DNA of 47,074 nt from NCBI GenBank assembly GCA_013044175.1, contig JABEUY010000141.1, forward strand, positions 1 through 47,074, read 5' to 3'. Under the pieces are notes generated by a model. The model made no database searches and had not been told where the DNA came from. It saw only the letters and a list, made by a program, of their open reading frames with translations. Made by a program: the position numbers and the translations under genes. Shown one piece after another: positions 35,985 to 44,044 of this stretch (the stretch's first letter is position 1; each line of letters opens with the position of its first letter). Source of the stretch: Bacilli bacterium (lineage in GTDB: Bacteria > Bacillota > Bacilli > Alicyclobacillales > SLC66).

Positions 35985-36625
35985 CTTTGTCGAACCTCCT
36001 TACAAGGATGGCCGAAAGCTATGACATCATCACCGACATCTTGCAATACAACACTCCCCATACCAATCATGGTATGGGAGCCAATTTTAACGCCTTGCTT
36101 TATCACAGTTCCGGCTCCGATATGCGATTCAGACCCTACAGTCACTCTACCACTAAGAACAGAACCCGTGGCAATATGCGAAAATTCTCCGATAACACAA
36201 TCATGCTCAATAATTGCTGAGGTGTTGATAATAATCCCCCTATGGAGATGAGCCCCTGCGTTCACAACAGCACCTTTGGCAACGAAAATACCTTGATCCA
36301 ATTTGGCATGATTGCTGACGATTGCACTCGAATCAATCACATTGGGAGTATGAAAGCCAATTTGTTCAACGAGGTGAAAAATATTAACCCGGAGAGTCGG
36401 ATCACCAATACTGCCAATCGTCACAAACACATCCGAGTAGCCCTGTCTATATAATTCAGATAATTCTTCGTCACTACCGATCACAGGAATACCCAATATT
36501 CGTTTTCCTATATTCTCCTTTTTATCAATAATTCCAATTTCAGAATACTGTGCGCTAGAGAGTAGGGAATCTAACACGGAATGACAATGTCCACCTCCAC
36601 CTATCAGCAGAGCCTTTTTAATCAT
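35981..36625 (-). CDS. sugar O/N-acetyltransferase, NeuD/PglD/LegH family
   Basis: This 214-aa protein has an N-terminal Rossmann-like PglD domain (KKALLIGGGGHCHSVLDSL) and a C-terminal left-handed beta-helix of hexapeptide repeats (HAKLDQGIFVAKGAVVNAGAHLHRGIIINT, IEHDCVIGEFSHIATGS). H/D residues typical of PglD are seen in SAIIEHDCVIG. It would N-acetylate the 4-amino group of the UDP/GDP sugar. The start ATG 36625 overlaps the end of the ptmE-like gene by 8 bases. Confidence 0.88.
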   Translation of the reverse strand: MIKKALLIGGGGHCHSVLDSLLSSAQYSEIGIIDKKENIGKRILGIPVIGSDEELSELYRQGYSDVFVTIGSIGDPTLRVNIFHLVEQIGFHTPNVIDSSAIVSNHAKLDQGIFVAKGAVVNAGAHLHRGIIINTSAIIEHDCVIGEFSHIATGSVLSGRVTVGSESHIGAGTVIKQGVKIGSHTMIGMGSVVLQDVGDDVIAFGHPCKEVRQR

Positions 36626-37670
36626 TCCCCACTAACCTGCCCCTCATTTTTTCCAATTCATCGAGTTGCCCCATATCCAGCCAAGAATTTTCACTCACCG
36701 GATAGATACCCACTTTTTCTTTACGATGCATATACTTTTCAATAATATCCGGAAAATCGATCATTTGGTTATAATCTAGTTCTTCAATAACTTTTGGTTC
36801 CACGACATACATTCCCGTATTCACGAATATAGGAATATTGGGTTTCTCCTTCATTTCTTTAATTTCTCCGCCCTCGCTAAATTCAATCACACCATACGGA
36901 ATCTTAATGTTTTTTAACGAACATACCATAGTAATCACGTTGTGATTTTGTTTATGATACTTATAGATTTTCTCATAATCTTCTTCGATGAGAATATCGC
37001 CGTTCGTAAGGATGAAGGTGGAATCTATTTTGCCTTTTAGTAAACTCAATCCCCCACCAGTTCCCAAAGGTTCATCTTCGTCCACATAACGAACTGAATA
37101 GCCTTTCTCAATTTCATTAAAATATGCTTTGATCATATTCTTTTTGTGATTGACCACCAAGAAAAATTGATCAATACCATATTCGTAAAATCGATTGATG
37201 ATGTGCTCCGCTATAGGAATTTCTCCGATCGGAATCAAAGGTTTGGGGAGAATTTTAGTATACGGGTATAATCTCGTGCCTAAACCGCCAGCCATAATGA
37301 CCACAGGAAGGTTTAACGTAATTTGAGGTTTAACTTCTTTGTCGTTTAAAAACAATATAGAAATAATTTCATCGTTGTCATTTAAGATGGGCATAGCAGC
37401 TATAGGATTGTTCTGGATAAATTCCTTTGCAGCCAGTCGATCAGATTCATAGGCAAATTGAGGTTTATAATTGGCTATATCTTTTACACATGCATCTAAA
37501 TTCCCTTTCTTTAACACCCATCTTCTGATATCCCCATCCGTTAAAGCGGCCACGAATCGTCCATCACGAACAACAAAGAGTATCTTTTTGAAAATAGGGA
37601 TTTTATCAAGCAAGGCCATTGCTTCTACGATCGAAGCTTGTTCATCGATTAAAAAGTCTTCAATATTCAT
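36618..37670 (-). CDS. ptmE: CBS-domain sugar nucleotidyltransferase, PtmE-like
   Basis: This 350-aa protein has an N-terminal CBS pair (residues 1-115), then an NTP-transferase domain with LPVVIMAGGLGTRLYPYTKILPKPLIPIG, TNGDILIEEDYE, and VNTGMYVVEP. This CBS-NTP_transferase fusion is the architecture of Campylobacter PtmE, which makes GDP-glucosamine for the legionaminic pathway. Specificity for GTP here is inferred from that match and neighbours. The chosen ATG 37670 follows GGAGGTATAACA; six upstream codons of a longer frame precede it. Confidence 0.85.
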   Translation of the reverse strand: MNIEDFLIDEQASIVEAMALLDKIPIFKKILFVVRDGRFVAALTDGDIRRWVLKKGNLDACVKDIANYKPQFAYESDRLAAKEFIQNNPIAAMPILNDNDEIISILFLNDKEVKPQITLNLPVVIMAGGLGTRLYPYTKILPKPLIPIGEIPIAEHIINRFYEYGIDQFFLVVNHKKNMIKAYFNEIEKGYSVRYVDEDEPLGTGGGLSLLKGKIDSTFILTNGDILIEEDYEKIYKYHKQNHNVITMVCSLKNIKIPYGVIEFSEGGEIKEMKEKPNIPIFVNTGMYVVEPKVIEELDYNQMIDFPDIIEKYMHRKEKVGIYPVSENSWLDMGQLDELEKMRGRLVGND

Positions 37671-37694
37671 TGTTATACCTCCAAGCATGATTGA

Positions 37695-38858
37695 TCAATT
37701 CCTTAGCAAATTGACGATATAAGCAATCTCTTCCGATTCCAAATTCGAACTGCATGGCAGATTGACAACGTGTTCGAGGTAGTGTTTTGCTCTGTCTATT
37801 TTGTATGCCTGATGATGTAAGTAAGGTTTTTGCTCATGAATCAATCCCCATATTGGCCTTACCTGAGTGGCATTAGCCGCAAAAAAATTAATCAACTCAT
37901 CCCTAGAGCGTGTATAGCGATCATCATCAATATACAAGGCATAAAACCAATAATTATTCCTAGCTTGATGATTGAACGAAAGCAAAGACAAACCTTGTAT
38001 ATCACTCAACAGCTGTTGGTAGAACAGATAGTTTTTTTTCTTGATACTAATGAAAGTTTCCAGTTGTTCTAATTGCGCCAATCCTAGTGCTGCCTGAAGG
38101 TTTGTCATCCGATAGTTATATCCGATTTCATCGTGAAGATAATAAAGTTCATCGCTTTTGGCTTGGGTGGTCAGATGTTTAGCGTATTTTACCATCTGAA
38201 CATCATTGGAAACCACCATCCCACCGCCACCAGTGGTGATGATTTTATTACCATTAAACGAGTACACGCCCACAGCGCCGATCGCACCCGCATATTTTCC
38301 CTTGTACTTCCCCGAAATATAGTAAGTTCCAATAGCTTCCGTCGCGTCCTCAACGACTTGTACGTTATATCGGTTGGCGATTTCCATCAACATTTCCATG
38401 TTCGCCATGTTTCCAAATACATGAACGACAATGATGGCCTTAATCTGTTTTTTCGTCGTAAGGTTAATCAACTTTCCATCGACAAAACGGCATTCTTCTT
38501 GACAAAATTCGTCAAGCTTAAAAGGATCCATACAAAGCGACTCATCACAATCCATGAAAATAGGATCTGCACCAATATACTTCACTGGGTTGACGGCAGC
38601 GATAAAAGTAAGGGCCGGCACGATGACTTCATCTTCCCTGGTTACACCGCAAACCTGGAGTGCGATGTGTAATCCAGAGGTTCCATTTTGAACAGAAACC
38701 GCCCCAATGGCTCCTACATAATTGGCAATTTGATCTTCGAATTCGTTGACAAAAGGTCCCCCTGATGACACCCATTGCGTCTTGATCGCCTGCGTGACGT
38801 ATTCAAGTTCTTTACCCTTTAAGTTTGGAACAGAGAGGGGAATATGTTTTCGATCCAT
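37695..38858 (-). CDS. legC: PLP-dependent aminotransferase LegC
   Basis: This 387-aa DegT/DnrJ/EryC1-family enzyme has the LegC-like start IPLSVPNLKGKELEYVTQAIKTQWVSSGGPFVNEFE and the PLP lysine in YSFNGNKIITTGGGGM. Also present are VVEDATEAIG and YNYRMTNLQAALGLAQLEQL. It would aminate the 4-keto sugar produced by LegB. It is 11 bases downstream of legB and is served by AAGGGTGAG. Confidence 0.92.
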   Translation of the reverse strand: MDRKHIPLSVPNLKGKELEYVTQAIKTQWVSSGGPFVNEFEDQIANYVGAIGAVSVQNGTSGLHIALQVCGVTREDEVIVPALTFIAAVNPVKYIGADPIFMDCDESLCMDPFKLDEFCQEECRFVDGKLINLTTKKQIKAIIVVHVFGNMANMEMLMEIANRYNVQVVEDATEAIGTYYISGKYKGKYAGAIGAVGVYSFNGNKIITTGGGGMVVSNDVQMVKYAKHLTTQAKSDELYYLHDEIGYNYRMTNLQAALGLAQLEQLETFISIKKKNYLFYQQLLSDIQGLSLLSFNHQARNNYWFYALYIDDDRYTRSRDELINFFAANATQVRPIWGLIHEQKPYLHHQAYKIDRAKHYLEHVVNLPCSSNLESEEIAYIVNLLRN

Positions 38859-38869
38859 TCAACTCACCC

Positions 38870-39847
38870 TTAAATATTATATATATCGATTTTATACTTT
38901 TCTAAATTTGTTTTAAAGAATTCAATGGTTTCCGAAAGCCCCTTCTCCAATGAGTACTGGGGTTCCCAATCTGTTAAGCGTCTAATTTTCTCATTGGATC
39001 CAAGCAATCTGTTCACTTCGCTGTTTTCAGGTCTTAATCTTTGATCATCGCAAACGATCTTTGCATTGGGATTAATTTGCCGAATCAGTTCTTCGGCTAG
39101 TTCTCCAATCGATATTTCTTGCTGCGATGCAATATTGATTTCTTCCCCTATAGTTTTTTTCGATTTTGCAATTTCAATAAATCCATTCACTGTGTCTTTA
39201 ACATAATTAAAATCTCTCGTTGGGCTAAGCGATCCCAGCTTGATTTCTTTTATCCCTGAAAGCAACTGGGTTATAATGGTTGGAATCACCGCCCTTGCCG
39301 ATTGACGGGGACCGTACGTATTAAATGGTCTTACGATAGTAATCGCCATGTCGAAACTACGGATAAAAGATTCAGCTAAACGATCTGCCCCAATTTTCGT
39401 CGCTGAATAGGGGGACTGTCCTTGATACGGGTGACTTTCATCTATTGGGACGTATTTTGCCGTGCCGTAAACTTCCGATGTAGAAGTGATAAAGATGCGA
39501 GGAGTTTCTAGGCTCCTTGCAGCCTGTAAAATGTTTAGCGTTCCCTTGATATTCGTATCCACATAGGTTTCCGGTGAGTGGTAGCTAAAGGGAATGGCAA
39601 TTAACGCCGCAAGATGATATACCTGTTCGACGCCACGCATTGCCTCTCTTACGCCATTCGGGTCCCGCACGTCGCCCTGGAAAATCTCAATTTCGTTCAT
39701 AACGTCTCTTGGCAAGGTATCTAACCAGCCCCAGTTATTGAAAGAATTATAGAGGGTAAACGCCTTTACCTCATGCCCTTGTTTCACTAATTGCTCGGTC
39801 AAATGACTTCCTATAAACCCTTCTGATCCGGTTACTAATACCTTCAT
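38870..39847 (-). CDS. legB: NAD-dependent 4,6-dehydratase LegB
   Basis: This 325-aa extended short-chain dehydrogenase has a GxxGxxG nucleotide motif (VTGSEGFIGSHL), a TSTSEVYG active-site threonine/serine region, and YSATK for the YxxxK pair. It has the LegB-typical segment SPTRDFNYVKDTVNGFIEIA. It would generate the 4-keto-6-deoxy sugar of the legionaminic pathway. ATG 39847 follows GAGGAAAAACCG. A 59-base gap separates it from the upstream gene; no promoter is evident there. Confidence 0.93.
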   Translation of the reverse strand: MKVLVTGSEGFIGSHLTEQLVKQGHEVKAFTLYNSFNNWGWLDTLPRDVMNEIEIFQGDVRDPNGVREAMRGVEQVYHLAALIAIPFSYHSPETYVDTNIKGTLNILQAARSLETPRIFITSTSEVYGTAKYVPIDESHPYQGQSPYSATKIGADRLAESFIRSFDMAITIVRPFNTYGPRQSARAVIPTIITQLLSGIKEIKLGSLSPTRDFNYVKDTVNGFIEIAKSKKTIGEEINIASQQEISIGELAEELIRQINPNAKIVCDDQRLRPENSEVNRLLGSNEKIRRLTDWEPQYSLEKGLSETIEFFKTNLEKYKIDIYNI

Positions 39848-39906
39848 CGGTTTTTCCTCATTCCTTTACTTGATCGCTCTGAGAAACACTTCTACCTAAC
39901 AAAGGT

Positions 39907-41082
39907 TCACCAACTTATTTCCTTTTCTAAATAAAGCGTAAACTTCGCCGCTCCCTCGGAATTCAAGTGGTCGCCATCTAAGAAGTCACGTTTCGTCACC
40001 CCCGAATACGCAAAGCCGTCAATGAGCTGAAAATCGTATTGATGGCTAATCGGATCGATGATTTCATAAAATCTTTTGATCATTTTGGAATCAAAATTCA
40101 TTCTATACAGGGGATGAACCGGGAAAATGACCATTACAGGTTTGATTTTCTTGCGTTTTAAAAGTTCCAAATAATCTTTCATGATTTTTTGGTACTCAAT
40201 TCGAGTATCCGGATAGTCATTACTACTGTGTTGCTGGGCCCTTTTCTCTGCGTACCACTCATTCGGGATATCGTTGATTGAAACGTGTGAAGATGCCTCG
40301 TTTGGATTTAAAGTCCATGTCCCGTAGATAGCATCAAAATACTTCTCCATGTCCCAATGATCATTCGCCATCGGCAATCCTTCCCGAATCGCTGATAAGA
40401 AATTTTGGAAGTTCATCGGTATCGAGTAGGGCATCGAGTAAGGCCTATGATGTCGATCCTTTAAAACCGGATAATAGGTGGAATCAACCAAGTGGCCTTG
40501 TGTCCTGGATTTCGATGTGTCGTATTCGAAACAATAATAGGAAATACCCATGATTGCGTATTCGTAGTTCGAATTTCCCTCTAATACGTTTGAAGAAAGT
40601 CGAAAATCATAATATAGGTCTTGGGAGCCATTGCAGATCTTGATGGCTTTTCGACTGAACAATCCTTCGTTAATGCCCCTTGTGGCGTACGATGAACCTG
40701 TCACCAAAATCTTCTGACCATCATTTCGTTTAGCAAACCGTAATTGCGCATTTAGATGATAGGCTGGATTTTCTACCATTTTAAAATGGAAGTCTTTATA
40801 GAATTCAAGCATGTCAAATACATTTATGACGGTTAAATTTTTTAATCGGTCGTGTTGTAGTATGCGTTCTTTATCAATTTTTCTCAATAAAACAAGATAT
40901 TCTGCTTGATAAAAAATATGATCAGGCGAGACGACCGAATACCCCAACACCTCTCTATTTTGCCATTCCTGCCTTTCGTCAATCAACGCTGCAATATTCA
41001 TCATGGACAAATTGAGAGAGGAGATGAATTCTTTTATATAATCCGATACGCCCCATATGAATATATCGATTGTATTACTCAA
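39907..41082 (-). CDS. unrecognised protein with SGNH-hydrolase-like motifs
   Basis: I do not recognise this 391-aa protein. Residues 1-100 look like a Rossmann-type half (IFIWGVSDYIKEFI, AALIDER). At 127-137 VTGSSYATRGI resembles SGNH block I, with a candidate nucleophile serine at S130 or S131. Near the C-terminus DGDHLNSEGA (D369, H372) looks like the SGNH block V DxxH dyad. PVMVIFPVHPLYR fits an inner strand. There is no signal peptide or membrane segment, so it is probably cytoplasmic. It might add or remove an acyl group on a nucleotide sugar. The TTG start at 41082 is preceded by GAGGGG. It sits between the ThDP enzyme and legB. Confidence 0.7.
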   Translation of the reverse strand: MSNTIDIFIWGVSDYIKEFISSLNLSMMNIAALIDERQEWQNREVLGYSVVSPDHIFYQAEYLVLLRKIDKERILQHDRLKNLTVINVFDMLEFYKDFHFKMVENPAYHLNAQLRFAKRNDGQKILVTGSSYATRGINEGLFSRKAIKICNGSQDLYYDFRLSSNVLEGNSNYEYAIMGISYYCFEYDTSKSRTQGHLVDSTYYPVLKDRHHRPYSMPYSIPMNFQNFLSAIREGLPMANDHWDMEKYFDAIYGTWTLNPNEASSHVSINDIPNEWYAEKRAQQHSSNDYPDTRIEYQKIMKDYLELLKRKKIKPVMVIFPVHPLYRMNFDSKMIKRFYEIIDPISHQYDFQLIDGFAYSGVTKRDFLDGDHLNSEGAAKFTLYLEKEISW

Positions 41083-41138
41083 TGGACCATCCCCCTCACC
41101 AACTCATACTATTTCTATCATTCCCATTTCCAACCTAC

Positions 41139-42932
41139 CTACTTAAATTCCTCCGATATGCTCATGTTCTTCCGCACTTCTTCCTCTGGTAAAAAGGGGA
41201 ACAAATCTTCCAGTTTACTAGACGCCATTTTCCCATCAGGAAGTTGTTTAGAAGCTACTTTAGGCAATAGTTCTTCCTTAGGGTCGATCATCACGTCACA
41301 TATTACAGGGCCTGATGTGGCTAATACTTGTTGAACAAGTTCCGAGACTTGATCATTAGTCTGAATCACGAAAAAAGGAATGCCATAGGCCATGGCCAGA
41401 TCGCGGATATTCGGAAGAGTCAATCCACTCAATTCATTGCAACCGACATTCCTGCCAAAGTGATTATCTTGACTACTCTTAATCGAAGCGTAACCGTCAT
41501 TATTCAAAATGAAATACTTAATGGGCAAATCTAATCGCTTAACAGCCTCTAATTCTTGTATATTTAATTGAAATCCTCCATCGCCATTGATACTGACGAC
41601 ACGACTTCTTTCACTGGCCAGAGATACTGCTATGCTAGTCGGGAGACCAAATCCCATTGAACCAAGGCCCAAATTAAATATCACTCTTTGCCCTTTTTTA
41701 ACACGCCATGTAACAAGAGTTAACCCAGAGGGATTTCCACCACTGTCTGGCACGACTATATCGACGTTATTTAACTGATCCGACAGAACATCCATAAGAA
41801 CGTACATATTGACATATTTTTCGCTCAGTGTGTATTCAGCGAGCAACGGATAACTTCTCTTCATTGAATGACAGTAATCAAACCATGCGCTGCGATCTTT
41901 CTTTTCCACATGAAGCAATTGACGAAGAAACTCCTTGATAAAATCAAGAGCATTTGCCTCGATGCGAAGATCAATACCTTTCATTTTATTGAGCTCATTT
42001 CGATCTATATCGACAAGGACTTTCATGGCGTTTTTTGCAAAATTTCCTTCATTGTAGGCAACATTTTGTACTGAAAGTCTGCTCCCTAGCACAAGGAGAA
42101 AATCGCTGTTTTGTTGAATGAAATTAGCACCGCGCTGAGCAACGATCCCAGGACGTCCAAAGAATAAGGCATCATTGTGATCGAACAAATCCATTGCTTT
42201 CCAAGTCGTTAATATTGGAACCTGCAAAGCCTCAACAAGTTGATATAATTCATTTTCCGCATGAGCCAGTCTGACACCGTTTCCGATTAACAAGCAAGGT
42301 CGGTTAGCAGTGTTCAGGCGTTCAATGATTGTTTTAATTTCATTTTCCAGACTCACTGTAACATTGGTGGTTTCCGAAGAAACATCATAGCCTATCAATT
42401 CATTTTCGTTAATTATTGTCGCTTGAACGTCTAAAGGAATATCAATCCACACCGGACCCGATCGTCCATTCTTCGCTAAATGCACCGCTTTTTCCATGTG
42501 ATATTTAATCATTAAAGGGTCCGTTATTGTTACCGCGTATTTTGTCACAGATTGCACCATTGTGACAATATCGACTTCTTGTGCTCCTTTTTGTCTTACA
42601 CCAGAATCACCTTTAAGATCACTTCTTTTTACTTGTCCCGAAATGTACATGCACGGCACAGAATCCAACCAGGCTCCCGTTAGTCCAGTGATCGCATTGG
42701 TGGCACCGGGTCCAGATGTAACAAGAGCCACCCCAAAATTGTTCGTGTACTCCGCATACGCCTGCGATGCAATACCCACAGCCTGTTCGTTTAGAAGACT
42801 AATATGTTCCAGTATCTCAGATTTCCCTAGTGAATCGACTAAATGCATTGCGCCCCCACCAGGCAAAAAAAACACGTGTCTAACTCCTAAATCTTCGATA
42901 AATCGCATCACATAATCCGATAATTTAATCAT
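41139..42932 (-). CDS. ThDP-dependent enzyme, acetolactate synthase large-subunit family (YerE-like candidate)
   Basis: This 597-aa three-domain enzyme has the N-terminal Pyr domain with LLNEQAVGIASQAYAE (catalytic Glu E49) and VTSGPGATN. A central domain follows, then the PP domain with GDG-x24-NN for Mg-ThDP (GDGGFQLN...FILNN). There is no regulatory-subunit gene nearby and no ilv genes, so valine/isoleucine synthesis is unlikely. In Yersinia, YerE of this family adds a two-carbon acetyl unit to CDP-3,6-dideoxyhexulose. The adjacent rfbFGH genes make that role plausible here, but alternatives such as another nucleotide-sugar aldol/lyase remain. ATG follows GGAGGATTTTT. Confidence 0.82.
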   Translation of the reverse strand: MIKLSDYVMRFIEDLGVRHVFFLPGGGAMHLVDSLGKSEILEHISLLNEQAVGIASQAYAEYTNNFGVALVTSGPGATNAITGLTGAWLDSVPCMYISGQVKRSDLKGDSGVRQKGAQEVDIVTMVQSVTKYAVTITDPLMIKYHMEKAVHLAKNGRSGPVWIDIPLDVQATIINENELIGYDVSSETTNVTVSLENEIKTIIERLNTANRPCLLIGNGVRLAHAENELYQLVEALQVPILTTWKAMDLFDHNDALFFGRPGIVAQRGANFIQQNSDFLLVLGSRLSVQNVAYNEGNFAKNAMKVLVDIDRNELNKMKGIDLRIEANALDFIKEFLRQLLHVEKKDRSAWFDYCHSMKRSYPLLAEYTLSEKYVNMYVLMDVLSDQLNNVDIVVPDSGGNPSGLTLVTWRVKKGQRVIFNLGLGSMGFGLPTSIAVSLASERSRVVSINGDGGFQLNIQELEAVKRLDLPIKYFILNNDGYASIKSSQDNHFGRNVGCNELSGLTLPNIRDLAMAYGIPFFVIQTNDQVSELVQQVLATSGPVICDVMIDPKEELLPKVASKQLPDGKMASSKLEDLFPFLPEEEVRKNMSISEEFK

Positions 42933-42971
42933 AAAAATCCTCCGTTTACGAAAATATCTTTGATTGCATCG

Positions 42972-42999
42972 ATTATAAAGTAAAACTACTCACTCTCCA
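42972..42999 (-). promoter_or_regulatory. possible promoter upstream of the ThDP gene
   Basis: TGGAGA (42999-42994), 16 bases, then consensus TATAAT (42977-42972) on the minus strand. It lies about 40 bases before the ATG, in the 178-bp gap. It could start a second transcript covering the ThDP and leg genes. Confidence 0.42.
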
Positions 43000-43078
43000 T
43001 CGCTGGATTCAAGCCCAGACAATCAAGGTCGATCTTTTTCATTTTTTTATCCCAATAGCTGCCTACATACCATTTTCC
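42986..43078 (-). pseudogene. possible 30-codon gene remnant
   Basis: In the 178-bp gap one minus-strand frame stays open for 30 codons (GKWYVGSYWDKKMKKIDLDC... to TAG at 42986), bounded upstream by TAA at 43081-43079. It contains an ATG at 43042 that would give an 18-aa peptide. It looks like the tail of a lost gene, but at this length chance cannot be excluded. Confidence 0.25.
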
Positions 43079-43110
43079 TTAAGGATATACCTAACAAACA
43101 TTAAAACCTT

Positions 43111-44043
43111 CTACTTTCTAGAATTTCTTTTCTCTGTATATCGAAAATATTGATCATTTCTAATTAGCGATTCATCTAATCGATCACGAATTGCTCGATA
43201 ATATTCCGTCAGCTTTGTAATCCCATCATAATATGAAGTGAAAGAAAAAGGTGATATTTCTTCAAGTAATTTTTTATTATCTCCTGTGTACTCATTATTT
43301 AACCCTTCTTTGGTAACTTGAATACCATAATCACAACTATGGATTTTTTGTATAATTTGAGATATTTTGATTAGATCGATTGATTCGGTTGGCGTTACAT
43401 TGATTACCCTATTTCTCGGCCAATTTTCAAGCATATATACAATAATTGAAGTCAAATCATCAATATAAAGATAATCAAAAATCACATTTTGATGGATAAT
43501 AATCGGCATTTTAAATAGGGTTTTTACAATACTATTAGAAATAAATTTATACGCATAATCCTCAAACGGCCCATATAACCCAAATATTCTCAGACAAGTG
43601 ATTTCAGCGTGGTTGCTCGCATAATGACTCATCATATACTTTGCGAAACCATAACTATCAGCTGGAATAGAATGACCCACTTTGTCTTCATTAACTTTAC
43701 AATTAGGATATCGTTTATCGTATTCAGCACCACTTCCAAAATATATAAGTTTCGCGTTGTCGTTTTTATAATTTACTAAATTATAAAACATGCGTAAATT
43801 TTGATTTAATAATAAAAGATCATTCGATTCATTGCCACTTGGACGAACATTTCCTGCGACAGAAGCATCAATGATGAAATCATACTGATGTTCCTGAAAA
43901 TAGCATTTCACTCTTTGTTCATCGAACAAATCTAATTCTTTGTGTCCCAATGCCGTTACTTCATAACGATTCTCATGCAGTATTTTGTTGTACAAATTTT
44001 TTCCGACAAATCCCTTTGCGCCTGTAAGTAATATTTTTTTCAT
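43111..44043 (-). CDS. NAD(P)-dependent sugar epimerase/reductase
   Basis: This 310-aa extended short-chain dehydrogenase has TGAKGFVGKNL at the N-terminus, LIYFGSGAEYDKR, and YGFAK for YxxxK, with LRIFGLYGPFEDY further on. Directly after rfbH it occupies the place of the 4-ketoreductases or epimerases that finish CDP-3,6-dideoxyhexoses (such as RfbJ/AbeS) or of the YerF-type reductase of yersiniose synthesis. Sequence alone does not choose between them. ATG 44043 is one base past the rfbH stop, implying coupling; no strong ribosome-binding site is seen. Confidence 0.83.
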   Translation of the reverse strand: MKKILLTGAKGFVGKNLYNKILHENRYEVTALGHKELDLFDEQRVKCYFQEHQYDFIIDASVAGNVRPSGNESNDLLLLNQNLRMFYNLVNYKNDNAKLIYFGSGAEYDKRYPNCKVNEDKVGHSIPADSYGFAKYMMSHYASNHAEITCLRIFGLYGPFEDYAYKFISNSIVKTLFKMPIIIHQNVIFDYLYIDDLTSIIVYMLENWPRNRVINVTPTESIDLIKISQIIQKIHSCDYGIQVTKEGLNNEYTGDNKKLLEEISPFSFTSYYDGITKLTEYYRAIRDRLDESLIRNDQYFRYTEKRNSRK

Positions 44044-44044
44044 G

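Noticed and set aside
38133-38672. 179-codon plus-strand open frame
   Set aside because: Antisense to legC, which has clear catalytic motifs; no domain is seen in the opposite frame.
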